NCBI RefSeq assembly: GCF_009932725.1
Contig: NZ_BLJU01000003.1
Location: forward strand, 62,001-126,000
DNA from: Pseudomonas yangonensis
GTDB lineage: Bacteria > Pseudomonadota > Gammaproteobacteria > Pseudomonadales > Pseudomonadaceae
Reading direction: 5' to 3'
DNA length: 64,000 nt
The notes beneath the pieces were generated by a model. It ran no database searches, was not told the origin of the DNA, and saw only the letters and a list, made by a program, of their open reading frames with translations. Below are positions 18,797 through 28,177 of the stretch, one piece after another (position 1 is the stretch's first letter; every line of letters begins with the position of its first letter). Made by a program: the position numbers and the translations under genes.

Positions 18797-19222
18797 TCAA
18801 ATAGCCTCCCCGAACAGGGTCGCCACCACTCGCCGGCTACCGCCATGATCGCGGTGCTCGCCGAGGTAGATACCCTGCCAGGTGCCCAACGCCAAGCGTC
18901 CATCCTGTATCGGCAGCTGCAACTGAAAACCCAGCAAACTGCCCTTGAAGTGCGCCGGCAAATCGTCCGGCCCTTCGTAATCGTGTTCGTAACCCGCCTC
19001 ACCCTGTGGCACCAGACGGTTGAAAAAGCGCTCGAAATCGCGGCGCACCGCGGGGTCGGCGTTCTCGTTCACCGTTAGCGATGCCGAGGTGTGCTGCAGC
19101 CACAGATGCAACAGACCCACACGGATCTGCGCCAGTTCCGGCAATTTCTCCAGCACCTCTTCGGTCACCAGATGAAAGCCACGCTCACGCGGACGCAGGC
19201 TGATGATGCGTTGCTGCCACAT
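18797..19222 (-). CDS. YjbQ/UPF0047 family protein (thiamine-phosphate synthase-like enzyme fold)
   Basis: 141 residues, normal for the family. Conserved [21 protein letters not shown] (about 37-57) and the HFKGSLLG and [17 protein letters not shown] motifs with conserved His are visible. E. coli YjbQ shows weak thiamine-phosphate synthase activity in vitro; the real role is unclear. It lies between sutA and amt, all on the minus strand, without overlap. Confidence 0.88.
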   Translation of the reverse strand: MWQQRIISLRPRERGFHLVTEEVLEKLPELAQIRVGLLHLWLQHTSASLTVNENADPAVRRDFERFFNRLVPQGEAGYEHDYEGPDDLPAHFKGSLLGFQLQLPIQDGRLALGTWQGIYLGEHRDHGGSRRVVATLFGEAI

Positions 19223-19274
19223 GCCGTTTTCTCACTCTCGAAGGCTCCAGCGCGCGCATTCTAGCGTGCTGTCA

Positions 19275-19306
19275 GAAAAAACAAAGGGCGCCAAAAGGCG
19301 CCCTTG
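19275..19306 (-). terminator. Terminator of the amt gene
   Basis: Minus-strand stem AAGGGCGCC/GGCGCCTTT-type with TTTT loop, followed by TTTGTTTTTT, 17 bases past the amt stop. Confidence 0.85.
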
Positions 19307-19321
19307 TCATTCCGGCGAAGC

Positions 19322-20575
19322 TTACTTCTTGCCGGTGAACTCCGGGTAGGCTTCCATACCGCACTCGGCGATATCCACACCCTCGTATTCCTCTTCCTCG
19401 CTGACGCGCAGGCCGATCACCGCCTTGATGATTCCCCAAACGATCAGACTGGCGATGAACACCCAGGCGAAGATGCAGGCGATACCCAGCAACTGGGCAC
19501 CCAGCGAGGCGTCGCCATTGGTCAGGCATACGGCCAGCAGCCCCCAGATGCCGGCCACGCCGTGCACGGAGATGGCACCGACCGGATCGTCGATCTTGAT
19601 CTTGTCCAGACCAAGGATGGAGAACACCACCAGCACACCGCCTACGCCGCCGATCAGGGTGGCCTGCAGCGCACTCGGAGTCAGCGGTTCGGCGGTGATG
19701 GCGACCAGACCGGCCAGCGCGCCGTTGAGCGCCATGGTCAGGTCAGCCTTGCCGAACAGGATACGCGCGGTAATCAGCGCGACGATCAGGCCACCGGCAG
19801 CGGCCATGTTGGTGTTGACGAAGACCTGAGCGACAGCATTGGCATCCTCGATGGTACTCATCTTCAATTGCGAGCCACCGTTGAAGCCGAACCAGCCCAT
19901 CCACAGGATGAAGGTACCGAGCGTTGCCAGCGGCAGGTTGGCACCGGGAATGGCGTTGACCTGGCCGTTGGCGCCGTACTTGCCCTTGCGTGCGCCCAGC
20001 AGCAGGACACCGGCCAGAGCAGCGGCAGCACCGGCCATGTGCACCACGCCAGAGCCGGCGAAGTCGAGGAAACCCGCTTCGTTGAGGAAGCCCGAACCCC
20101 ACTTCCAGAAGCCCTGGATCGGGTAGATGAAACCGGTCATGACTACGGCGAAGGCGAGGAAGGCCCACAGCTTCATGCGCTCGGCCACCGCACCGGAAAC
20201 TACCGACATGCAGGTCGCAGCGAAGACGATCTGAAAGAAGAAGTCCGAGCGGGCCGAGTAGTAGGGCGCATCGTCGCCACCGGCCAAAACGGCCTCGGCA
20301 GTGTTCTCATCACCGATGAGGAAGCCCAGGCTCGGCAGGATGCCGCCCTCAGGGCTGGAGTACATGATGTGGTAACCGATCACCAGGTACATGACGCTGG
20401 CGATGGCATACAGGGCGATGTTCTTGGTGAGGATCTCGGTGGTGTTCTTGGCGCGCACCAGGCCGGATTCGAGCATGGCAAAGCCCGCCGCCATCCACAT
20501 CACCAGGGCACCACAGATCAGAAAGTAGAAGGTATCGAAGCCGTACTGCAATGCAGTCAATGCTGTGTTATCCAT
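19322..20575 (-). CDS. Ammonium transporter (Amt family, no signal peptide)
   Basis: 417 residues with about 11 membrane helices. The twin-histidine pore residues are in SGVVHMAG and ISVHGVAGIWG. It starts directly at the first helix (FDTFYFLICGALVMWMAAGFAMLE), unlike E. coli AmtB, which has a cleaved signal peptide. The acidic tail EEEEYEGVDIAECGMEAYPEF is the cytoplasmic region expected to interact with GlnK. RBS GAGGTG precedes ATG 20575. It is downstream of glnK on the same strand but separated by 334 bases that carry an amtB-like start, so it is probably the second amt of an original tandem pair. Confidence 0.92.
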   Translation of the reverse strand: MDNTALTALQYGFDTFYFLICGALVMWMAAGFAMLESGLVRAKNTTEILTKNIALYAIASVMYLVIGYHIMYSSPEGGILPSLGFLIGDENTAEAVLAGGDDAPYYSARSDFFFQIVFAATCMSVVSGAVAERMKLWAFLAFAVVMTGFIYPIQGFWKWGSGFLNEAGFLDFAGSGVVHMAGAAAALAGVLLLGARKGKYGANGQVNAIPGANLPLATLGTFILWMGWFGFNGGSQLKMSTIEDANAVAQVFVNTNMAAAGGLIVALITARILFGKADLTMALNGALAGLVAITAEPLTPSALQATLIGGVGGVLVVFSILGLDKIKIDDPVGAISVHGVAGIWGLLAVCLTNGDASLGAQLLGIACIFAWVFIASLIVWGIIKAVIGLRVSEEEEYEGVDIAECGMEAYPEFTGKK

Positions 20576-20655
20576 TTTTCACCTCTTGCCGGCGCTTTCG
20601 TTGTGCGCTGTTCGGTTGAAACGTCCAGGTTGGCGCCGGACGCGTTCCGCATGCT

Positions 20656-20874
20656 TTACAGGTCGTTGCCACGCTCGTTCTGGATCAGCGGAACCCCTGC
20701 GCCGTGAGGCGACCAGGCATTCCCATCACTAGGCCGAGCGCAGGACCTGAAGAGGGTCTGGCACAGCAGAGCGGCGAAGGTCTCGCCAGCTCCGGCATTC
20801 GCCCTCGAAAACAGCACCTGGGCAGAATTCGAGGACAAAAGGGCTCCTAGCCCTGCGAAAGTTCGCAGAGTCAT
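20656..20874 (-). pseudogene. Probable remnant of a first amtB (signal-peptide start only)
   Basis: After a strong ribosome site (CAGGAGTAAACCC) the frame opens with MTLRTFAGLGALLS, which resembles the start of the signal-peptide AmtB of other pseudomonads. It then runs into sequence with no hydrophobic helices or Amt motifs and stops after 72 residues. The position between glnK and the surviving amt is where amtB1 stands in species with glnK-amtB1-amtB2. Best explanation is an internal deletion leaving the first dozen or so codons. The match is from memory, not alignment. The rest of the gap 20576-20909 shows nothing recognisable. Confidence 0.5.
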
Positions 20875-20909
20875 GGGTTTACTCCTGGGGCGTGGGGTTC
20901 GGAGGCTGG

Positions 20910-21299
<390 letters not shown>

Positions 21300-21331
21300 T
21301 CAAGTCTAAGCGCAGTGTCTGGCTTTTGTAA

Positions 21332-21347
21332 TGCACCGACCGTTCCA
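21332..21347 (-). promoter_or_regulatory. Sigma-54 (-24/-12) promoter of glnK
   Basis: Minus-strand TGGAACGGTCGGTGCA fits TGGCACG-N4-TTGCA with two mismatches and correct GG-N10-GC spacing, about 85 bases before the glnK start. A possible NtrC half-site GGTGCA lies upstream at 21422-21427. In the 406-base gap 21249-21654 nothing else is recognised. Confidence 0.6.
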
Positions 21348-21654
21348 GCCTGGCCTGGCCGATACCCACCAACCGCTCCCGGCGAAACACTCCGCTTCGC
21401 CTGCCACACCGGTACTGCATCGGTGCATGCGTCGCAGGGGTCTAAGCAGAAAGCTTGCCAGCTCCTTTAAATGCGCCATCTTTCAGGCTTTTACCGGTGC
21501 ACAGGGTCAGCGCCTGCCATTCAGAGTGAATCCTCCGCACAATATTGGTGCAACGGCGCATTGCCGGGTGCTCATAAATCGTGCAGCCAACCCCCGAACG
21601 TCCCGACTGCAGTCGCGTGCTACACTGCCGACCATCTGTTTAGGGAACCTCACC

Positions 21655-21912
21655 ATGCTGCCGCCGAAAGCCCTGCTCGACACCCTCAGTAGCCACGCCT
21701 CGCGCCTGTTCAGCGGCGATAGCCCGTTGCCGCGCGCAGAACTGGAAGCCCAGTTCAAAGCCCTGCTGCAAAGTGGTTTCAGCAAGCTGGAGCTGGTCAG
21801 CCGAGAAGAGTTCGACAGCCAGATGGTGGTACTGGCCCGTACCCGCGCCCGCCTCGAAGCGCTGGAAGCCAAGGTCGCCGAGCTGGAAGCCAAGCTCACT
21901 GCCGCAGACTAA
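21655..21912 (+). CDS. ubiK: Ubiquinone biosynthesis accessory factor UbiK (BMFP/YqiC family)
   Basis: 85 residues from ATG 21655 after TAGGGAACCTCACC. Amphipathic N-terminal helix (PKALLDTLSSHASRLF) and a long C-terminal coiled coil (RTRARLEALEAKVAELEAKL), the layout of UbiK, which trimerises and links UbiJ and lipids in aerobic ubiquinone synthesis. The open frame continues upstream without a plausible start. It is a stand-alone gene between glnK and comM, as PA5289 in P. aeruginosa. Confidence 0.85.
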   Translation: MLPPKALLDTLSSHASRLFSGDSPLPRAELEAQFKALLQSGFSKLELVSREEFDSQMVVLARTRARLEALEAKVAELEAKLTAAD

Positions 21913-21920
21913 GGCTATGT

Positions 21921-21973
21921 TGTAGGAGCGGCTTCAGCCGCGAACAGGCTTCGCGGCTGAAGCCGCTCCTACA
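21921..21973. repeat. REP pair (GTAGGAGCG type)
   Basis: TGTAGGAGCGGCTTCAGCCG and CGGCTGAAGCCGCTCCTACA flank a short centre, giving a near-perfect inverted repeat immediately after ubiK. It abuts the MITE-like element at 21975. Confidence 0.85.
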
Positions 21974-21974
21974 G

Positions 21975-22129
21975 CAGGCCGTTGAAAAACGTAGGCGAGG
22001 CCGGCAAGACAATACCGATGGCGGCCCCGCAAAAACGGCCGAAAAAGCGCAGTTTACGTGCTGTAAATGAGCATTTTGAGGCCGTTTTTAACGCAGTATT
22101 GCCAACGCAGGTAGTTTTTCAACAGCCTG
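21975..22129. repeat. MITE-like element, copy 1 (155 bp)
   Basis: Ends CAGGCCGTTGAAAAAC and GTTTTTCAACAGCCTG are 15/16 complementary. The core 22045-22098 (AAGCGCAGTTTACG … AACGCAGTA) is found in opposite orientation in the element at 33777-33917. No coding capacity; a spurious frame runs through it into comM. Confidence 0.7.
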
Positions 22130-22164
22130 ATAGGCACTGCACCCCACCTGATCAAGGAGCGATC

Positions 22165-23658
22165 ATGTCCCTGGCCATCGTCCACAGCCGCGCCCAGGTC
22201 GGTGTCGAAGCACCGGCCGTCACCGTCGAAGCGCACCTGGCCAACGGCCTGCCCTCTCTTGCGCTGGTTGGCCTGCCGGAGACCGCGGTCAAGGAAAGCA
22301 AGGACCGCGTGCGCAGCGCCATCCTCAATGCCGCGTTCGAGTTTCCGAGCAAGCGCATCACCCTGAATCTGGCGCCGGCAGACCTGCCGAAGGACGGCGG
22401 CCGCTTCGATCTCGCCATCGCTCTGGGCATTCTCGCTGCCAGCGGCCAGGTACCGGCTGAGTCGCTCGACGAATACGAATGCCTGGGCGAGCTGGCACTG
22501 TCCGGTGCAGTGCGTCCGGTACAGGGCGTATTGCCGGCCGCCTTGGCAGCGCGACAAGCCGGGCGCACCCTGTTGGTGCCTCAGGCCAATGCCGAGGAAG
22601 CCAGCCTCGCTTCCGGACTGAAGGTCATCGCCGTGGAGCATCTACTGCAGATCGCCGCCCACCTCAACGGCAGCGCACCACTCGAACCCTATGCCGCACA
22701 GGGATTGCTCAGACAGAGCCTGCCCTATCCGGATCTGGCCGAAGTCCAGGGCCAGCTGGCCGCCAAGCGCGCCTTGCTGGTGGCCGCGGCAGGTTCGCAC
22801 AATCTGCTGCTCAGCGGCCCACCCGGCACCGGCAAGACGCTGCTGGCCAGCCGCCTGCCCGGCCTGCTGCCGCCACTGGACGAGAGCGAGGCGCTGCAGG
22901 TGGCCGCGATCCATTCGGTGGCCAGCCATACGCCGTTGCAGCATTGGCCGCAGAGGCCCTTTCGTACTCCGCACCATAGCGCCTCCGGGCCAGCGCTGGT
23001 CGGCGGCGGCAGCCGCCCGCAGCCTGGCGAAATCACGCTGGCGCATCAGGGCGTGCTGTTCCTGGACGAACTGCCGGAGTTCGACAGAAAGGTGCTGGAG
23101 GTGCTGCGCGAACCGTTGGAGAGTGGCCATATCGTCATTGCCCGGGCGCGCGACAAGGTGCGCTTTCCGGCACGCTTCCAGCTGGTCGCGGCGATGAATC
23201 CCTGCCCATGCGGTTATCTCGGCGACCCGAGCAACCGCTGCCGCTGCACCCCGGAGCAAATCCAGCGCTACCGCGCCAAGCTGTCCGGACCGCTGCTCGA
23301 TCGCATCGACCTACACCTGACGGTCGCCCGCGAAAGCACCGCTCTGGACGTGCCGCTACAAGAAGGTGAAAGCACCGCTCAGGCGGCGGCCAAGGTAGCG
23401 GCTGCCCGCCAGCGGCAACTGCACCGCCAGGGCGTGGCCAACGCCTTTCTCGACCTGCCTGGCTTGCGCCGGCATTGCGCCTTGAGCAGCGCCGATCGCC
23501 AATGGCTGGAAAACGCCTGCGAACGCCTCGGCCTGTCCCTGCGCGCCGCCCATCGTGTGCTCAAGGTGGCACGGACCTTAGCCGACCTGCAAGACGAGCA
23601 GCAGATCGCCAGAGCGCATCTGGCCGAGGCATTGCAGTATCGGCCAGCGATGGGGTGA
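22165..23658 (+). CDS. comM: ComM/YifB family Mg-chelatase-like AAA+ helicase
   Basis: 497 residues from ATG 22165 with AAGGAGCG upstream; the frame is open further back only through the MITE. N-terminal Lon-protease-S16-like ChlI fold (about 1-170), then an AAA+ module with Walker A GPPGTGKT at 218-225 and Walker B VLFLDELPEF, then a zinc-finger-like CPCGYLGD…CRCTP, and the C-terminal Mg_chelatase_C. ComM is a branch-migration helicase for integration of transforming DNA, so the strain may be naturally transformable. Confidence 0.93.
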   Translation: MSLAIVHSRAQVGVEAPAVTVEAHLANGLPSLALVGLPETAVKESKDRVRSAILNAAFEFPSKRITLNLAPADLPKDGGRFDLAIALGILAASGQVPAESLDEYECLGELALSGAVRPVQGVLPAALAARQAGRTLLVPQANAEEASLASGLKVIAVEHLLQIAAHLNGSAPLEPYAAQGLLRQSLPYPDLAEVQGQLAAKRALLVAAAGSHNLLLSGPPGTGKTLLASRLPGLLPPLDESEALQVAAIHSVASHTPLQHWPQRPFRTPHHSASGPALVGGGSRPQPGEITLAHQGVLFLDELPEFDRKVLEVLREPLESGHIVIARARDKVRFPARFQLVAAMNPCPCGYLGDPSNRCRCTPEQIQRYRAKLSGPLLDRIDLHLTVARESTALDVPLQEGESTAQAAAKVAAARQRQLHRQGVANAFLDLPGLRRHCALSSADRQWLENACERLGLSLRAAHRVLKVARTLADLQDEQQIARAHLAEALQYRPAMG

Positions 23659-23772
23659 AAGTTCTTCCGCGCGCATCGCGCTCCTTAGGTTTGCAACCTA
23701 GCCCGATACCAAGGGATGCCGCGGCGCCACTTAGGCGGTGCCCGCCAGGAACGCATCGTTCTAGACCGCAGC

Positions 23773-24690
23773 CTACAACCTTTCCACCTGCGGTAGCTGC
23801 ATCGCCGCCACTTCTGCCAACAGATAATGGCGCAGCCGCTGCAGACGCGCCTGGGCGCGATGGCCACGCGGCCATACCAGATAATAGCTTTCGCCACTGA
23901 AGACCGCCGTTGGCCAGGGTAGACCGAGCCGGCCTGCGTTGACGTCCTCGGTGACCATCAGCAGGTCACCGATGGACACGCCATAACCCCGCGCTGCCGC
24001 CACGATGCCCAGTTCGAGCATGTCGAACAGCTGGCCGGTCTTCAGTGGCACCTGCTCCCCCAGACCCGTAGCCTGCAACCAGCGCCGCCAGTCGCGCCGA
24101 TCCGGCGTCGGGTGCAGCTGTTCGGCGGCCTGCAGACGCGCCAACGACCAAGGCCCGGCTTCGCTATCGGCGGCCGCGCATACTGGCGTCAGCCACTCCT
24201 CGAACAGCAGCACGCTTTCCCACTCATCCGGAAACTGGCCGTCGGACAGCAACACCGCGCAGTCGAAGGGCTCGTGGCGGAAGTCGACCTTGTCCACATC
24301 CATCCACGCGCTGGTGAGTTGCACTTCGCTGTCCGGGTTGGCCAGGCGAAAGTGCGACAGACGGGCCAGCAGCCAGCGCATGGTCAGGGTCGAAGGTGCC
24401 TTCAGGCGCAGCACCTGATCGTCGGCGCGCAGCGCCGCGCTGGCCCGCTCCAGCGCATCGAAGCCATCGCTCAGCCCCGGCAGCAAGGCTCGGCCCGGAT
24501 CGGTCAGTTGCAGGCTGCGGCCACGGCGCTCGAACAGGCGGCAGGCGAAGTAATCCTCCAGTGTGCGGATATGCCGGCTCACCGCACTTTGGGTAATAGC
24601 CAGCTCTTCGGCGGCGCGGGTGAAGGATGCGTGGCGGGCAGCAGCCTCGAAGGCACGCAATGCGTAGAGCGGTGGAAGTCGGCGGGTCAT
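23773..24690 (-). CDS. LysR family transcriptional regulator (GcvA/TrpI-like)
   Basis: 305 residues. Winged helix at 4-64 begins LPPLYALRAFEAAARHASFTRAAEELAITQSAVSRHI, typical of the GcvA subgroup, followed by a type-2 periplasmic-binding-like effector domain. It diverges from the MATE gene (starts 139 bases apart), which it may control; this pair is conserved near rep in Pseudomonas (PA5293/PA5294). Effector unknown. Confidence 0.87.
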   Translation of the reverse strand: MTRRLPPLYALRAFEAAARHASFTRAAEELAITQSAVSRHIRTLEDYFACRLFERRGRSLQLTDPGRALLPGLSDGFDALERASAALRADDQVLRLKAPSTLTMRWLLARLSHFRLANPDSEVQLTSAWMDVDKVDFRHEPFDCAVLLSDGQFPDEWESVLLFEEWLTPVCAAADSEAGPWSLARLQAAEQLHPTPDRRDWRRWLQATGLGEQVPLKTGQLFDMLELGIVAAARGYGVSIGDLLMVTEDVNAGRLGLPWPTAVFSGESYYLVWPRGHRAQARLQRLRHYLLAEVAAMQLPQVERL

Positions 24691-24829
24691 CGTATTGACT
24701 CATGAGTTTCAGTCATGCCTGGCATGGCTATTTTCCTTTTGTGGGCGGCCGCTATAAACCAGAGAATATCCGCCACTGCTCATCCCCCGACAGTCTGGGG
24801 AGGCTTACCCTACCGAAGTTTTACTCATC

Positions 24830-26215
24830 ATGAAGAATCCCCTTGGTCACGAGTTGGGTGCGCTGCTGCGCCTGGCCGGCCCGCTGATCTCTGCGCAGTT
24901 GGCCCACGCGCTGATGATTTTCACCGACACGCTGATGATGGCCATGCTCGGCCCGCAGCAATTGGCCGGCGGCGCGCTGGGCGCCACCTGCTACTTCATC
25001 TTCTCGATCTTCTGCACCGGAGTGATCGCTGCGGTAGGCAGCCTGGTCGCCATTCGCCATGGTGCTGGTGACCCGAGCGGCGTCACCCGCCTGCTGCGCA
25101 ATGGCCTGTGGCTGGCGATGCTGCTGGGCGTAGTCAGCGCGCTGTGCCTCAACGGCCTGGGCCCGCTGCTGCCGCACTTGGGCCAGGACCCGGCAGCGGC
25201 CAGCCAGGCCATGGCATTTCTGCGCCCGCTGTCGCTGGCCCTGCCCGGCTACCTGTGCTTCATGGCCCTGCGCGGCTTCACCAGCGCCATCGGCCATCCC
25301 GGCCCGGTGATGACCATCAGCATCATCGGCACGGTCGCCAACTTCGTCATCAACTATGCACTGATCAAGGGCTGGTTCGGCCTGCCCAGCCTCGGCCTGA
25401 GCGGTATCGGCATGACCACCGCACTGGTCAGCAGCGCCATGGCACTGGCTCTGGCGTTGTATATCCTGATCTCGCCGACCTACCAGCGTTACCGGCTGCG
25501 GGGCGGCCTGGGTCGCCCGCAGCGGGCCGAAATGCGCGACCTGCTGCGCCTGGGCCTGCCGATTGGCGGCACCTATGCAGCCGAGCAGGGGCTGTTCACC
25601 TTCGCCACCCTGTGCATGGGCGCGCTGGGCAGTGTGCAGCTGGCAGCCCATCAGATCGCCATGCAGACGGTAGCTCTCGCGTTCATCGTGCCGCAGGGCC
25701 TGTCCTATGCGGTGACCTTCCGAGTCGGCCTGCACTATGGCGCCGGGCGCCTGCACCTGTCGCGCCTGGCCGGGCACCTGGGCATGGGCCTGGGGGCTTT
25801 GCTGATGCTGATGTTCGCCCTGCTGTTCTGGCTGCTGCCGGAATGGATCATCGGTCTGTTTCTCGACCGTCACGATCCGGCCTTTGCCGAGATCGTCACC
25901 CTGGCGGTGAGCCTGCTGGCGATCGCCGCCTGGTTCGAGCTGTTCGACGGTCTGCAGAGCATCGCCATGGGCGCGATTCGCGGGCTCAATGACGGTCGCA
26001 CCACTCTGGTGATCGGCCTGACCGGCTACTGGTTCATCGGCGCGCCGCTGGCCTGGCTGCTGGCCTTCCCGCTGGGCTGGGGCGCCCATGGCGTCTGGTG
26101 GGGGCTGGCCGCAGGCCTGGCGGCGACGGCTACCGGTCTGGTGCTGGGTTTCCAGTGGAAGACTGCGCGCCTGCAGCGGCCGAACAGGATAGAGGGCGAG
26201 GTCTGTCTGTCGTAG
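24830..26215 (+). CDS. MATE family multidrug efflux transporter
   Basis: 461 residues with 12 predicted helices and the two-lobed MATE pattern (FTDTLMMAMLG in the first lobe, EQGLFTFATLCMGALG and AAHQIAMQ in the second). Exports cationic compounds in exchange for H+ or Na+ at the inner membrane. The ATG at 24830 follows a gap without a strong Shine-Dalgarno sequence. The stop codon overlaps the REP palindrome at 26212-26236. Confidence 0.9.
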   Translation: MKNPLGHELGALLRLAGPLISAQLAHALMIFTDTLMMAMLGPQQLAGGALGATCYFIFSIFCTGVIAAVGSLVAIRHGAGDPSGVTRLLRNGLWLAMLLGVVSALCLNGLGPLLPHLGQDPAAASQAMAFLRPLSLALPGYLCFMALRGFTSAIGHPGPVMTISIIGTVANFVINYALIKGWFGLPSLGLSGIGMTTALVSSAMALALALYILISPTYQRYRLRGGLGRPQRAEMRDLLRLGLPIGGTYAAEQGLFTFATLCMGALGSVQLAAHQIAMQTVALAFIVPQGLSYAVTFRVGLHYGAGRLHLSRLAGHLGMGLGALLMLMFALLFWLLPEWIIGLFLDRHDPAFAEIVTLAVSLLAIAAWFELFDGLQSIAMGAIRGLNDGRTTLVIGLTGYWFIGAPLAWLLAFPLGWGAHGVWWGLAAGLAATATGLVLGFQWKTARLQRPNRIEGEVCLS

Positions 26216-26236
26216 CCCGGATGCAATCCGGGCTAC
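26212..26236. repeat. REP palindrome (GTAGCCCGGATGC type)
   Basis: GTAGCCCGGA…TCCGGGCTAC is a near-perfect palindrome lying between two convergent genes. It includes the MATE stop codon and ends 4 bases before the EAL-gene stop, so it may also act as a bidirectional terminator. Related copies: 30812-30832 and 36261-36319. Confidence 0.8.
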
Positions 26237-26239
26237 GGG

Positions 26240-27886
26240 TTACGATCCGCCAAGCAGCGGCTGGCGCATGCCGAACACCAGGAAACGTGCCAGCTCGGCC
26301 AGCGGCAGGGCCTTGCTGATCAGGTAGCCCTGCACCTGATCGCAGCCGTACTGGCGCAGCATGTCGAGCTGTTCGATGTTCTCCACCCCTTCGGCCACCA
26401 CTTCGAGATTGAGGTTGTGCGCCAGGTTGATCATCGCCCGCACCAGTTGACGGTTCTCGGCGCGCTCGCCCATGCCGCCGACGAAACTCTTGTCGATTTT
26501 CAGCAGGGTGATCGGCAGGCTGTTGAGATGGACGAAGGAGGAGAAACCGGTACCGAAGTCGTCCAGTGAAAAGCGCACGCCTAGCCGTCCCAGCGCGAGC
26601 ATGGTCTGCTGCACCTGATCGCTGCGGCGCATCACCGCGGTTTCGGTCAGCTCGAACTCCAGCCACTGGGCATCGACACCGCGCTCTTCGATCAGGCGGC
26701 TGAGCGTCGGCAGCAACTGGCTGTCCTGAAACTGACGGAACGACAGGTTGATCGCCATGTGCAGCGCCGGCAGGCCACGCCCGCGCAACCACTGCATGTC
26801 ACGCAGGGCCCGGGAAATGACCCAGTAACCGAGCGGCACGATCAGCCCGGTTTCCTCGGCCAGCGGCACGAACTCGTTGGGCGAGAGCAGCCCTCGCTCA
26901 GCGTGCTGCCAACGCACCAGTGCCTCCAGGCCGACGATGCGCCCGCTTTTCAGGCACAGGCGCGGCTGGTAGTGCAGCTCCAGCTCGTCCCGACGCAACG
27001 CGCGGCGCAGCTCGCTCTCCAGATCGGCCTGGCTGCGTGCACTGCGGTTGAGGCGCTCGTCGTAGACGTGGAACACGCAGCCCTGCTGACTCTTGGCTTG
27101 CTGCATGGCGATATGGGCGTGCCATAGCAGCGGGTCCGCGCCCTCCCCGGCGCGGGCGTGGGCCAGCCCCAGGCTGCAGCCGATCAGCAGACTTTCGCCG
27201 TCGACCCAGTAGGGCTCACCCAGCACTTCGGTGACACATTCGGCCAGGCGCTCGACGCGCTGCGGGTCGCGGCGTACGTCCAGCAACAGCGCGAACTCGT
27301 CGCTGCCCAGCCGAGCGAGCTGGTCGCAGGGCTGCAGCACTCCCTTGAGGCGCGCCACCACCTGCAGGATCAGGCGATCACCGCCCTGGTAGCCCAGGGC
27401 ATCGTTGGCGTGACGGAAGTTGTCCAGGTCGAGGTGGCCGAGCACCAGGCCGCGGCCGCCGCATTCGGCCAGGCGCGCAGCAAGCAGGGTCTGGAAACCC
27501 TGGCGGTTGGCGATACCGGTCAGCGGGTCCTGCTCGGCAAGACGTTGCAGCGTGTGCTTGAGGTTGCCCTGCTCACGCGCGTAGCGCAGGCAGCGGCGCA
27601 ATACATCGAGGTTGAGGCTGCTACGCACCAGCCAGTCGCTGACACCGACTGGCTCCTCGCTGGGCTCGTCTTCGAGCAGCAGCACCATCGGCAGCGGGCA
27701 TTGACCGGCATCAGGCATTCGCTGCGGTGTGGCCAGCAGCAGTCCACTGGCGTGATCATCGAACAGGTTGCTGGCAGCATCCCAGGACGGTGCGGTGATC
27801 AGCGGAAAGGGGCTGCCAAGAGCGCCCAGATGCTCGCGCAACAATTCGGCCCAGCCAGGCGAATCCGCCAGCAGAACCAGGCGCAT
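26240..27886 (-). CDS. Cyclic-di-GMP phosphodiesterase with degenerate GGDEF and intact EAL (ProE-like)
   Basis: 548 residues from ATG 27886. A receiver-like N-terminus (1-105), GGDEF domain (about 115-280) and EAL domain (about 290-540). The diguanylate cyclase motif is GSDEF (residues 194-198), so synthesis is unlikely. The EAL side has EALVRW (321-326), INLSFRQFQ, FELTE, DDFGTG, KIDKSF and EGVE, all catalytic ligands. The orthologous position in P. aeruginosa (PA5295, next to rep) is the phosphodiesterase ProE. Start uncertain: a TTG at 27922 or 27907 lies nearer the GGGGGAGG ribosome site. It is divergent from rep. Confidence 0.85.
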   Translation of the reverse strand: MRLVLLADSPGWAELLREHLGALGSPFPLITAPSWDAASNLFDDHASGLLLATPQRMPDAGQCPLPMVLLLEDEPSEEPVGVSDWLVRSSLNLDVLRRCLRYAREQGNLKHTLQRLAEQDPLTGIANRQGFQTLLAARLAECGGRGLVLGHLDLDNFRHANDALGYQGGDRLILQVVARLKGVLQPCDQLARLGSDEFALLLDVRRDPQRVERLAECVTEVLGEPYWVDGESLLIGCSLGLAHARAGEGADPLLWHAHIAMQQAKSQQGCVFHVYDERLNRSARSQADLESELRRALRRDELELHYQPRLCLKSGRIVGLEALVRWQHAERGLLSPNEFVPLAEETGLIVPLGYWVISRALRDMQWLRGRGLPALHMAINLSFRQFQDSQLLPTLSRLIEERGVDAQWLEFELTETAVMRRSDQVQQTMLALGRLGVRFSLDDFGTGFSSFVHLNSLPITLLKIDKSFVGGMGERAENRQLVRAMINLAHNLNLEVVAEGVENIEQLDMLRQYGCDQVQGYLISKALPLAELARFLVFGMRQPLLGGS

Positions 27887-28177
27887 GGGTTCGACGAGCG
27901 TGGACAAGCGACCTCCCCCCAATGATCAAGAATGATGGCGAATCGTGTCGCCTGACCGCGTCTTAACCGACGTCTAATCAATCACATCCGGGTGAAAGTG
28001 AACGCACATCCTGAGGTATAGCCAAAAAACCGGCAAGTGGAACCAGAGTACTGCATCCGTTCGGATAACCCAGCGCGCCACGCTTCAATTCCGTGCGCCA
28101 GGCCACAGTTCCGGACGGTCGCGGCAGAAGCCGCCAGGCCTGTTAAAATGCGCGGCCCTTTTTCTGTGATCGATCCC

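Noticed and set aside
19304..20707. 467-codon plus-strand frame
   Set aside because: Antisense to the ammonium transporter gene, low-complexity His/Gln/Asp-rich translation.
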